64,000 nucleotides of DNA from assembly GCF_954871325.1 (NCBI RefSeq), contig NC_088775.1, positions 24,963,561-25,027,560 on the forward strand, written 5' to 3'. This document shows positions 36,118-46,661 of this stretch, one piece after another. Position 1 is the first letter of the stretch; each line of letters starts with the position of its first letter. The stretch is from Gordionus sp. m RMFG-2023. Lineage: Eukaryota; Nematomorpha; Gordioida; Chordodea; Parachordodidae. The position numbers and the translations under genes are program-made. The notes beneath the pieces were generated by a model, which did not search any database, was not told the origin of the DNA, and was given only the letters and a program-made list of their open reading frames with translations.

Positions 36118-39100
36118 CAGAGTTGTTAAAAGATCGAATCAAAAGATCGACGATCCTGGATTCGATCGCAAATTTGTCAATTTTACGAGATTTATGATTC
36201 TGACTTAAATTGAGAATCGAGATCATTTTGTTTAAAATTCGATCCCGATCTTTTTAAAAATTAATTTTTTACTTAAAAAGCAATAAATAAAATAAAAATT
36301 TTGAAAATTAAATTAAAATATTAAAAAAAAATATCTATCTTCATATTTTATCAACTTCCATTCCAACATTTTTATAGATATATTTATTCATTTCCTAAAT
36401 TTTACGAGATTTAGAGCTCTTACAAGTTATTTAATATAAATTTATAATAATATATTAATATTTATTTTAATAGGTAAATGTAAATGTCCATTATAGATTT
36501 AGAAGATTCTATTGCTTCTACTATTGATGTAACAGCAGATATAAGTGAGAATGAGAATCTTTTACCATTTTACGTAAGTATTTTACTTTATGTGAAATGG
36601 ATGAAAGTAACTTATAATATGATCAGCACCAAATGCCGTCTCTGTAAGAAGATAATATCATCTTCCAAAATATCATCCTCGAACTTAAAGAGACATTTAC
36701 AAGTAATTCTTTTAAATTTTTTTTATTTGATAATCTTAATGTCAACATGTTTAAATTTAATTTATTACATTCCTGAGTTGAGCAGGTCCTACAGAAATAG
36801 AATCTAGATACAGATTCTTTATAAAAAAAATGAATTATTTATTTGATGAAGAGTTAATCTTGGTTTTGTTATTTATAAATAATAATTAGGCATTTATTTT
36901 TTAATATTAAAATTATATTTGTTTAATTTTCAAAAGAAGAGTATTTATAATAAATGTAAGTGTAATAACTAATAATTAAGTCTTTATAATGTATTTTGAC
37001 TTTCTTTATTATAATTAAAACATCCAATTCAATGTTATTTGTATTAAACTTAGCAATGTTTCACCAAAAGAAAAATAAATATCTATTCTATTATTTCTTT
37101 ATTATAATATGTTAAATCTAATCAATTAGTATTATATTTTCAGTTTGAGCTTGATTATATAATCCACTTGACAACATTTTTAGGGCTTTTTTTATTAATA
37201 TATTTTGAATTGAAAGTATTTTTTGTATCATTTAACTCAATCCTTAAGTTCTTAAATGCCAAAAAGCCTCATTATATTCATAATAGGAAAATACTTTATC
37301 AAAATCTTTGGCCTATATCATCTTGGGCAACTTTTAATAATGATAGACAATATTGTAAACTAAATTTTTGAGATAACCTACCCCCCTTTTAACCACTAAT
37401 AACATACTTTAATATGTTTAACAAAATTTATTGAACCCTTTATCATTCTTTTGTTTATATAGGTTTTACATTCAGCCTGTACATTGTTTTTTTTAACTTT
37501 AAATTTCCATATAAAATTTTAAAAATGAAATTTGATTCAGGAGAAGTTATTTTCATCTTTTATAAAGAAAAAGCAGAGTGAATTTAAAAATGAGATTACC
37601 AAACACCTCAACGAATTCTCTACACAAAAAAATATATCACTGCAAAACCAAAGTGGTTCTGGTTGCAAATCCAGACAATCTAAATTAAATTTTAACAATC
37701 TAAACATTCCAGTTGTATCGCAAAAAACAGCAAACAAGGTTATCATAGATTTTATTATTGACACCTTCCAACCACTGTCTCTGGTTGATGATTCTTCATT
37801 TGAAAAAATGATTAAACTTTTTCTCCTGCGACAAAAATTATTTGTCGCCAAACACTGGGCAACAGGATATCTACTTCTTTCTCTTGTCTGAAGTTTCTTA
37901 TGTATGCACCACTGCTGATTGTTGGAGTGGTCATCGAAGGTATATTATATTTATATGAATTTTATAATGTTTATTTTATTAGGGCTTTTATTAGACTTTT
38001 TGCACATTGGCTGGATCCGATAACCCTCAAGAGAAGGTCAGCCGCTTTGGCACAGAGGAGGATAATTGGGAGGCAAACGTATGATGTTTTGGCCAATGAA
38101 ATCATGGGTATCCACAAGTTCTATAAAATTCATAATAAGGTGGTGAAGATGGTGACTGATAATGGAACCAACTTTGTCAAGGCAAGTAATATTTATATTC
38201 AGCAAAAAATATTTAAATAAATTTATTTTTTTTAGAGTTTTTGGAGAAAATAAAGAAGATAGTATTGAGGATATGGAATTGATAAATTTGGATGACATAT
38301 TATCCGTTGATGACCCAATTATTCCTAATCAGCCTACCAAAACATCAACGTTGTTGTTGTCATAATCTTAACCTTATTGCAACAACAGATGCAAAGATGG
38401 CAGATAGTGATCTCAATTATAAAGGAATATCTAAATCCACTTTTGCAAAATGTGCTTTAGTTAATAAACAAAATATGTCGTCAAAAATGGCGGATATTTT
38501 ATTGGAGAAATTGGGAAGATATTTAATAGCTCCCAACAAGACAAGATGGAATTCTTATTACCAATACATGAAATTAATAGATAAGATGCTTTCTGAAAAG
38601 TTTTCAGAAGTAGAAAAAGTATGTGATCAAATTGGATTTGCAATGTTTAGGCAAGAGGAATGTTTTTTTGTTAAAGAGTATGCAACAGTAATACAATGAT
38701 ATTCTCTAAATAAATTTAAATTTTATAGGTTATGGAACCTTTGGCGATCTCGTTAAAAATCTTGGAATGGGAGGATAATATGGAGCAGGGATATCTAACT
38801 CCCGTTCTATCGATATTGATAGATAAATTAACGAAATTTAGCTGCCTGCGGTATTGTCAGCCCCTTGTAGATAGTGTTCTTAGACGTATTGATAAAAGGT
38901 AATATTTTTTTATGCAATTATTTTATATTATCAGATATCTGCAAAATATATTAAAAAATTGCAAAGATCTTGCAAATTTAGTAAAATATTTTTAACAGGC
39001 CAGTTCTACTAAACCTCTGATATCTTGTAAAATATTAATAGGCCTTTGAAGACATTAAAAATTTATTATATTATTTAAATTTTAAGCTAATATTTTGATT

Positions 39101-40085
39101 AATATTCTTTGTAAATAAATTACAATGTTAATTTCTTTGTATATTAAGTATTAAGTTTACATTTAATCAATATTTATGATATGACCCAAATATAAATAAA
39201 TACCATACAGATGATGTGCCAGACTTGACTGTAAAATTTAAAAGGGTTAGGTTTTGCAGATACTTGATTTGATTTATATGAATAAAATGAACACTTATTT
39301 AATAATAAATTAATTATCATTTCATAATATAGATTTGCTTCACTGTATGAAGACAGTAACATTTTGGCAGCCATGATTCACCCTAAATTTAAACTTAATT
39401 GGCCTTATATTAATCTGCCACAAAATATGATGGTAAAAGAAAGATTAGTTGCCCATTTGGAAAATATACAGGAACAACCATATGCGGATACCTCAAATGA
39501 ATGTATGGATGACATTGATGCTTTTTTGGGGAAAAATACTGTACAAAATGCTTGTTCCGTTAAAAAAATTTTTTATTCAAATGATGATTCCATGAATATT
39601 TTTAATACTTATATTAATTTTAAAAAAATATTTATTGAATATAATACACCTTTGCCATCAAGCGCTCCTGTGGAGCGCTTGTTTAGTAAAGCTAAACATT
39701 TTCTAAATGAAAGACGCGGATGTTTAAATGATGATAATTTAGAAGAAATTTTATTATTAAAAGCTAATTTTAATTATAAATAAAAATATTATAATTGTTA
39801 TATTTATTATTCAATTACAATAAATTTCTACCATATTTAATTTATTTTTATATTAGTTAATTTTGCATCGGTTATATTATATTATTATTCAATTACAATA
39901 AATTTATAACATATATTAGTTAATTTTGCATCGGTCAGAAATTTCCTTCAGAAATTTAAATAGAAAAAAAGATCGTGATCGCGATCTTTTTTTTTAAAAA
40001 GGTCGATCCTGGATTTCGATCCTCTTTTTTTGAAAAGATCGTGATCGGGATTCGATCGTTTTAAAAAGATCGGTTATCAAGCCTG
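36118..40085 (+). mobile_element. hAT transposon with GATCG end arrays, nearly complete
   Basis: 3,968 bp. The left end is CAGAGTTGTTAAAAGATCG and the right end is the inverse of CAGGCTTGATAACCGATC. Both ends carry GATCGATCC/GGATTCGATCG arrays. A perfect 8-bp duplication, tgaataac, lies at 36,110-36,117 and 40,086-40,093. It encodes a spliced BED-finger transposase. Confidence 0.93.
36484..39783 (+). CDS. hAT transposase with BED zinc finger and hATC domain (multi-exon)
   Basis: It should cut and paste the surrounding element in the nucleus. Segments: 36,484-36,700 with CRLCKKIISSSK and SSNLKRHLQ (BED-type finger); 37,510-37,915 with PLSLVDDSSFEKMI and a CTTADCWSGH block; about 37,983-38,180 with LKRRSAALAQRRI, YDVLANEI and the catalytic VTDNGTNFVKA; 38,290-38,700 with CHNLNLIATTDA and PNKTRWNSYYQY; 38,730-38,900; and 39,330-39,783 with the hATC motif YNTPLPSSAPVERLFS. 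Blocks are separated by AT-rich introns with plausible GT/AG sites. Reading frame shifts coincide with those introns, so I see no certain inactivating change, but small frame errors around 37,890 cannot be excluded. Length and domain order are usual for the family. Confidence 0.8.
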
Positions 40086-40236
40086 TGAATAACATATATT
40101 CTACAATTATGAAGTTATGAGTAAATATACAAAATTTTCCTATCTTATGAGGTTATATTTAAAAATTTATATTTATTTTAGGGTTATTCTAAAATTTCCC
40201 ATTATTTTTATAAAATATGTTAATGATATATAGTAA

Positions 40237-40702
40237 TTTTAAGCACCTCTATTTTAAATTTTATCCAATATGATTTCCATCACATTTTTAAATTTTGATA
40301 TTTCTAATACATGCTCACAGTATGCATTGCAACAATTTTACCTCTTTTACTCTAAATTTTAATATTTATATAAAATTTATTAATAGAGTATATTTAATAC
40401 CATACACACAAACTAAATAATTACCCTTCACCCATGGTTTTTTGATCAGGCCTGGCTATGTCTGCAAAAAAAATTTCAGACCAATCTATAACCCATAATT
40501 AAAATTCAAAAATTTTAAAGCACCTCTATTTTAAATTTTATTCAATATGATTTCCATCACATTTTTAAATTTTGATATTTCTAAAACATGCTCACAGTAT
40601 ATATTGCACCAATTTTACTCTTAAATTTTAATATTTATATAAAATTTATTAATAAATTATATTTAATACCATACACATAAACTAAATAATTACCCTTCAA
40701 CA
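40237..40702. repeat. Direct duplication of about 190 bp
   Basis: Blocks at about 40,237-40,432 and 40,515-40,702 both run from AAGCACCTCTATTTTAAATT through CATGCTCACAGTAT to AACTAAATAATTACCCTTCA. Between them lies a short GATCAGGCCTGGC piece also found at 34.9-35.5 kb. Non-coding. Confidence 0.7.
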
Positions 40703-40796
40703 TCTATATAATTAATTTTAAATTTAACAAGTTGGTGCATGCGTGAAACTTTAAATATATATAATTAATATTTTAAATTTGTTTATATTCAAGTTG

Positions 40797-40860
40797 GTGC
40801 ATGCAGTAAAGCATATGCCTTTGAAACGGGAGGCTCGAGTTCGATTCTCGTAGAGAGCAA
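40797..40860 (+). other. tRNA-like sequence, possibly a SINE head or tRNA pseudogene
   Basis: TTGGTGCATGCAGTAAAGC resembles a D-arm/A box and CGAGTTCGATTCTCG resembles a T-arm/B box, with CTTTGAA between them as a possible anticodon loop (TTG). The acceptor stem is not convincing. The 5' part is repeated about 60 bp upstream (AAGTTGGTGCATGC). Confidence 0.3.
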
Positions 40861-40878
40861 AAAATTAACATTACACTA

Positions 40879-41054
40879 CAGAGTTGTTAAAGGATCTAGA
40901 TACAGTATCTAGATCCTGTTTCTAGATATAAAAATGTGGTACCTGTACCTGTATCTAGATAGATTTTTTATTAAAATATCTGTATCTAGATATTATTTTA
41001 GACGATGTATCTGTATCTAGATCCATTTAAAAAGTATCTTTTAACAACTCTGTA
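40879..41054. mobile_element. MITE with CTAGATAC arrays sharing ends with the hAT at 36,118
   Basis: 176 bp from CAGAGTTGTTAAAGGATC to the inverse of CAGAGTTGTTAAAAGATAC. The first 13 bases equal the left end of the 36,118-40,085 hAT. The interior is an array of TATCTAGATACAG-type palindromes. Flanks ttacacta and taacacta (40,871-40,878 and 41,055-41,062) match at 7 of 8. Probably moved by that hAT or a close relative. Confidence 0.85.
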
Positions 41055-41060
41055 ACACTA

Positions 41061-41180
41061 TATAGTCTCCTTAAATTTAAAATACATTAGGGAGATACGA
41101 AAAGGATCGTGTTTTGATTATAATTAACATCACTATTATATATAGTCTCCTTAAATTTAAAATACATTAGGGAGAGATAC
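41061..41180. repeat. Short tandem duplication
   Basis: ATATAGTCTCCTTAAATTTA ... CATTAGGGAGA occurs twice, about 77 bp apart. Non-coding, at the left shoulder of the satellite hairpin. Confidence 0.7.
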
Positions 41181-41239
41181 GAAAACGATTGTTATGATAA
41201 TATAAAAATGGATTTCTTTTATTTGATATTTTTTTAATA

Positions 41240-43560
41240 AAACAATTTATTAGTGATTTTCACACGCCCAAAATTTTAAGCAAAAAATATTTTTTGAAGT
41301 TTTAAACATATTTTGATAAAAATTTTAAATCTTTTTTGGGGAATTCTTTTGTGAATTTTATAATAATAAACAATCTTTTAGGTGAAATCTTCTATAGTTT
41401 TTTTTATCATTTTTGTAAAATTATCTATTTTTCAAGTATATTAAAAGAGGTTGGTTTTCTAAATAATATTTTTATTTAACTTATTTATGTATATGATCTT
41501 TTTAAGAATAATAATTTAATCTGACAATTTTTATATTCGTTATTGAAGATGTTCCTTGGAAAAATGACAATTATCATAATAGGTATTTTTAAACATATTA
41601 AATTTTTTTAAGGTAAAATATGTATTTTTAACATGTTAAATTAAAATCTTAATTAAGATGCACCATATAAAAGTGACAATTAGCATAATCGTTATTTTTA
41701 AAGTTTTTTAATTTTTTTTGACGTAAATCGGTTAAATAAATATTCTTAACATGTATTAATAAAACGTCAGTGAAGATGTGAAGATGTACCCTATATAAGT
41801 AACAATTGTCATAATCTTTATTTTTAAAGTTTTTTGATACAAATGAGAAAAAATATAGATTGTAAACTTGTTAAAATAAAATTTCATGAAGATGTACCAC
41901 AGAAAAGTGACAATTGTAATAATCATTATTTTTATACTTTTTTGACGTATATATGCTTAAATAAGTATAGATAACATGTTTAAATAAAACTTCAGTGAAG
42001 ATATACCCAAGATAAGTGACAATTGTCATAATCATTTTTAAAGTTTTTTTGAAGCAAATGGGCTAAAATAGAAAATGCTAACAGGTTAAAATAAAATATC
42101 AATGAAGATGTACCCTAGAAAAGTGACAATAGTCATTATCGTTGTTTTTAAAGTTTTTTGAAATTTTTTGACACAAAAGGGTAAAAATATAGATTGTAAA
42201 CATGTTAAAATAAAATTTCAGTCCAAACAAAAAAACAAATCGATATTTTCATTCTCATAATCGTTGTTCTATTATCCTGCTTAAAATTTGATAAAAATAT
42301 GCAAAGTGATTAACCTATGTTAAATTCTAAACTTTTAAGATATGGATTCACAATCTTATTCCTTAAATTAATAAATTTAAATTCTACTTTATAAAAATGT
42401 ATAACGTTGCATTCACAGTTAGCAAATAATTTTGTATACTCGTGACAAAATAGTGCTGAGTCTGAATTCAGGGTAGGATTTTTATAGAAAGAACTTAAAA
42501 ACCATATGAATATTATTTAGTAATATGATACAATTAACATCCTATAAATTTAATGTTAAGATTTTATTATGGTTAAAATGGATTACAATCTATATTTTAA
42601 CCCATTTACATCAAAGAACTTTAAAAATAACGATTATGACAATTGTCACTTTTCTATGGTACATTTTCATGAAATTTTAATTTAAATGTTTACAATCTAT
42701 ATTTTTACCCATTTGCGTCAAAAAAATTCAAAAAACTTTAAAAATAACGATTATGACAATTGTCACTTATCAAAAAAACATTTTCACTGAATTTTAATTT
42801 TAACATGTTAGCAATACTTATTTTTGCCCATTTACGTCAAAATAATTTTAAAAAGTTATAAAATAACGATTATGACAATTGTTACTTTTTTATGGTACAT
42901 CTTCATGAAATTCTAATTTAACATGTTTACAATCTATATTTTTACCCATTTACGTTAAAAAAAATTAAAAAAGTTTAAAAATAATGATTATGATAATTGT
43001 CACTTATCTAGGGTACATCTTCACTGTGTTATATTTAAACATACTAGCAATACTTATTTTAACGCATTTTGGTCAAAAAAAATAAAAAAACTTTAAAAAT
43101 AACTATATGACAATTGTCACTTTTCAATGGTAGATCTTCATGAAATTTTAATTTAGCATGTTTACAATCTAAATGATATTTTTACCCTTTTGAGTCAAAA
43201 AATTTCAAAAATCTTAAAAATAACGAATATGACAATTGTCACATTAAAATATTATCCTCAAAAAGATCATAAAATAACATAAATAAGTTAAATATAAATA
43301 TTTAAAAAAAAATATTTAGCCACCTCTTTTAATATACTTAAAAAATAGATAATTTTACAAAAATGATAAAAAAAACTATAAAAGATTTCACCTAAAAATT
43401 GTACATTTATAATAAATTTCACAAAAGAATTCCTTAAAAAAGATATATTTACAAAGAAGATTTAAAATTTTTATAAATTTTTTTGAACTTCAATAAATAT
43501 TTTTTACAAAAAATCTTGGGCGTGAAAATCACTAATATATTGTAACAAAAATAATATTAC
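41240..43560. mobile_element. Satellite hairpin (foldback-like) with GACAATTGTC units, locus 1
   Basis: The outer inverted sequence TTTATTAGTGATTTTCAC (41,250) pairs with its inverse near 43,540. Arms contain about five to seven units each of a roughly 110-bp repeat (GAAGATGTACC ... GTGACAATTGTCATAATCG ... TTTTTAAAGTTTTTTG). They run forward at 41,560-42,240 and reverse at 42,580-43,260, around a unique centre at 42,240-42,580. No coding sequence. Confidence 0.82.
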
Positions 43561-43972
43561 ATAATATTATTTTTTAATAATAAATAATATGTTGTTTTTT
43601 TTCTTTTAAATAAATGCATGCGCAATATATTTATTGTTTCGCGGTAATGCGCTCGTGATATTGACTTCGCGCAAACATATTTGCGATAAAAAATTCGCTG
43701 TAAAGTGTTCGCGTAAAATAAATGTTTCTCTCTAATAAATTCGCGGTTAAGGTTTCGCGGAAATATATTCGCTACAATGACTTCGCGAAATTGTTTTCGC
43801 TATAAATGTTTCGCGGAGATAAATTCGCAGAATTGGTTTCGCGATTTTACCTTCGCTATAAAAACTTTTCGCGATAAACGACATTCGCGATAAACGACAT
43901 TCGCGATAAAAGTTTCGCGAAAAAGTGTTTCGCGATAAAAGTTTGGCTGAATTGACCTGATACGATACATCT

Positions 43973-44391
43973 TAGTGATCTGCATCGGGCCTAATTTTTC
44001 AAGCCCGTCCCGGCCAGAAATTTTTTTTAAAATGATTTTGCAGCCCGGCCCGAACCCGAAAATTTTTTAGAAAAATTAACCGGCTGGCTCGAATTTATTT
44101 AAATATAGAAATTAATTTTTTATGATTAATCAAAATAAAAGACATGTTATATGGCGTTTAGTTTCAATAAATAAAATCAAAAATTTTATTTTAGATAAAA
44201 AATTCAATATAAAATTTATAAATATAGATATATTTATAAAAATTTCCAAGGTCCGACCCGACTCAGCCCGATTTTTTTATAAAAATATTAGGCCCGGCCC
44301 CGCCCAAACCCGATTATTTTAAATATAATTAGGCCCGAGCCCGGCCCGAAGCCCGTTTGGGCCGGGCCGGGCCTAACTTTGCAGATCTCTA
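43973..44391. mobile_element. GGCCCGGGCC-type hAT MITE, copy 2
   Basis: 419 bp from TAGTGATCTGCA to TGCAGATCTCTA, related to copy 1 at 26,642 in core and in GGCCCGGCC arrays. It abuts the right-hand target duplication (atacatct) of the 9.8-kb element. The right flank acatctct shares acatct, so the insertion probably used that very site. Confidence 0.82.
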
Positions 44392-44429
44392 ACATCTCTA
44401 CAATAAATTATTGTTAGCTAGCCTAATTA

Positions 44430-44879
44430 TGTCGGAGGAGATTGCTTCTGATGAAATAGTTATGTTATGCTTGTTGTTGAAGTTGAAAATTTTTTTGTAA
44501 TAGAGTCAATTAACCTCAAAGGCAATTAATAATATGATTAATTGTATTCAAATATATTGTTAATTGTGTATGATGATTAATTGATGTATTTAGATTGATT
44601 TGTAAAAGATATATAAACAGGTGTACAAAATATATTAAGACAGTTAAAATATAATAAATTGTTCAATAATAGTCAAATATGTCATTGGCGCCATCTAAAA
44701 TGGAAAAATTTAATATAATGCGAGATGGAAGTTTATTTATCAAAGATGGAATTCATTTTTAAAATCGCCAAAATAGAAGACAAAAAATCATTTTTATTAG
44801 CAAATATTGGACTTGAGGTTTATTCGAAATTATTTACTTTGTGTTTGTCGACATTAGATAAAATATCATATGATGATAA
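44430..44879 (+). mobile_element. Fossil Ty3-like LTR retroelement, left piece (candidate 5' LTR and start of gag)
   Basis: A 255-bp candidate LTR (44,430-44,684, TG...CA) is followed at once by a TGGCGCC primer-binding-like site and a gag-like region. The element is broken, and a 9.1-kb DNA element (44,880-53,950) is inserted in the gag region. The remainder lies at 53,951-54,793. No second LTR was seen, so insertion age cannot be judged from LTR divergence. Several breaks are apparent; treated as a fossil. Confidence 0.6.
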
Positions 44880-45112
44880 AAGTATTGCGTAATCGGTTAA
44901 TTTTAGCCGACTATAAAACGGCTTAGCCGAGATTTTAGGTGAATAAATCGGCTAAGCCTAAAAATTGGCTAAAATAAATTAGTTAAAAATTCTAATTATT
45001 ATTTATTTATTTATATTGTTATATTTTGAAATGAAAATAAATTTATTTATTTGATGTTTTTTTAATAAAAAAAATAATATGCTGCTATTGTAAAAATGTA
45101 ATATTCTTTTTA

Positions 45113-45231
45113 GGTAATAGATTAAATCATGGGACAAATTCAAAAATTTCTACCAAAATCAAGACAATCTATAAAAAATAAATAAAAAAAAAATAATATA
45201 TGAAAATTTCCCCATGATTTAATCTGTTACC
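45113..45231. mobile_element. Short MITE (GGTAAYAGATTAAATCATGG ends)
   Basis: 119 bp from GGTAATAGATTAAATCATGG to the inverse of GGTAACAGATTAAATCATGG, with a perfect 8-bp duplication, tcttttta (45,105-45,112 and 45,232-45,239). The right arm of the surrounding hairpin, near 50,045, preserves the site without the insertion. A longer relative is at 56,796-57,655. Confidence 0.9.
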
Positions 45232-46074
45232 TCTTTTTAATAATTTATTAGTGATTTTCACAATCTTCTTTGTAAATACATCTTTTATTGAGGAATTATA
45301 TTGTAAATTTTATTAGATAAAAAAAACAATCTTTTAGGTGAAATCTTTTATAATTTTTTTTTAAAATAATTTTAAAAAATATTTATATTAAACTTTTTTG
45401 ATGTTATTTTATATGATCTTTTTAAGGATAATATTTTAAATTGACAATTGTCATAATCGTTAGTTTTTTGATTTTTTTTGACGAAAACAGATTAAAATAA
45501 GTATTGATAACATGTTTAAATTTAATTTAGTGAAGATGTACCGTAGAAAAGTGACGATTGTCATAATCGTTATTTTAAAGTTTTTTGATTTTTTTTGACG
45601 AAAATAGATTATAATAAGTATTGATAACATGTTTAAATAAAAATTTAGTGAAGATGTACCGTAGAAAAGTGACAATTGTCATAGTCGTTATTTTTAGTTT
45701 TTTGAATTTTTTTGACGAAAATAGATTAAAATAAGTATTGATAACATGTTTAAGTGAAGATGTACCATAGAAAAGTGACAATTGTCATAATCGTTATTTT
45801 TAAAGTTTTTTGACGAAAATATGTTTAAATAAGTAGATAACGTGTTTAAATTAAATTTAGTGAAGATGTACCGTAGAAGAGTGACAATTGTCATAATAGT
45901 TATTTTTTTTGACGAAAATATATTAAAATAAGTATTGATAACATGTTTAAATAAAATTTAGTGAAGATGTACCATAGATAAATGACAATTGTCATAATCG
46001 TAGTTTTTAAAGTTTTTTTGACGTAAATAGGCTAAAATAAGTATTGATAACATATTTAACATAAAACAACATTA

Positions 46075-46195
46075 AAAAAATCCAGGATGGGCCGGCCCTG
46101 AATATATAAAGTACGGACTAAAAATCCTGGCCAGGCCTAACTTTTTTTTGAAAAAAGGAGCCGGGACGAAATTTTTATATTATAAACATTAGGGT
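46075..46195. repeat. GGCCGGCC repeat fragment at the hairpin centre
   Basis: Contains TCCAGGATGGGCCGGCCCTG and TCCTGGCCAGGCCTAAC motifs, a possible small GGCC MITE or one end of it. It lies between the forward and reverse satellite blocks of locus 2. Confidence 0.4.
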
Positions 46196-46661
46196 CATGC
46201 AAATAACACCTCTACTGCTATCTCATAAATTAATTATTTACAAAAACCACATTTAAAAATATTTGATAAATTATTAATATTTACATCAAATTTTATGAAA
46301 AAATATAAAAAAAAAGGTCGAGTTAATAATTGATTATTTATCAATCAAATTATCTTTAGCTTAAAAAAAATAAATATTTGTATTTTAATTTCTTAACCTA
46401 TAAAATTAATTATAGCACTAATTTTAAGCCATTTGCATCGAAAAACTTAAAAATAACGATTATGACAATTGTCCCTTATCTAGAGTACTTCTTCACAAAA
46501 TTTTTATTTAAACATGTTATCAATACTTATTTTAAAATATTTTCGTCAATAAAATTCAAAAAACTTTAAAAATAACGATTATGACAATTGTCACTTTTCT
46601 ACGGTACATCTTCACTAAATTTTATTTAAACATGTTATCAATACTTATTTTAGCCTATTTA

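Larger units (their letters stand above)
34125..43964. mobile_element. 9.8-kb composite element with TTCGCGAA end arrays
   Basis: The left end CGGTTCAATGTAAATTCAGC and the right end (inverse of CGTATCAGGTCAATTCAGCC) are followed inward by arrays of TTATCGCGAA motifs in opposite orientation (34,150-34,400 and 43,640-43,950). It is flanked by a perfect 8-bp duplication, atacatct (34,117-34,124 and 43,965-43,972). The interior carries a complete hAT (36,118-40,085), a MITE (40,879-41,054) and a satellite hairpin (about 41.2-43.6 kb). No transposase of its own was recognised, so it probably grew by later insertions into a smaller non-autonomous element. Confidence 0.8.

Noticed and set aside
40797-40860. 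A functional tRNA gene
   Set aside because: A- and B-box-like segments are present but no convincing acceptor stem or full cloverleaf could be drawn; kept only as a tRNA-like repeat.
45460-46569. Several overlapping open frames (for example starting MSLFYGTSSL) at 45.4-46.6 kb, and similar ones at 56.1 and 58.3 kb
   Set aside because: They are translations of the GACAATTGTC satellite units and repeat with the unit; no independent coding signal.
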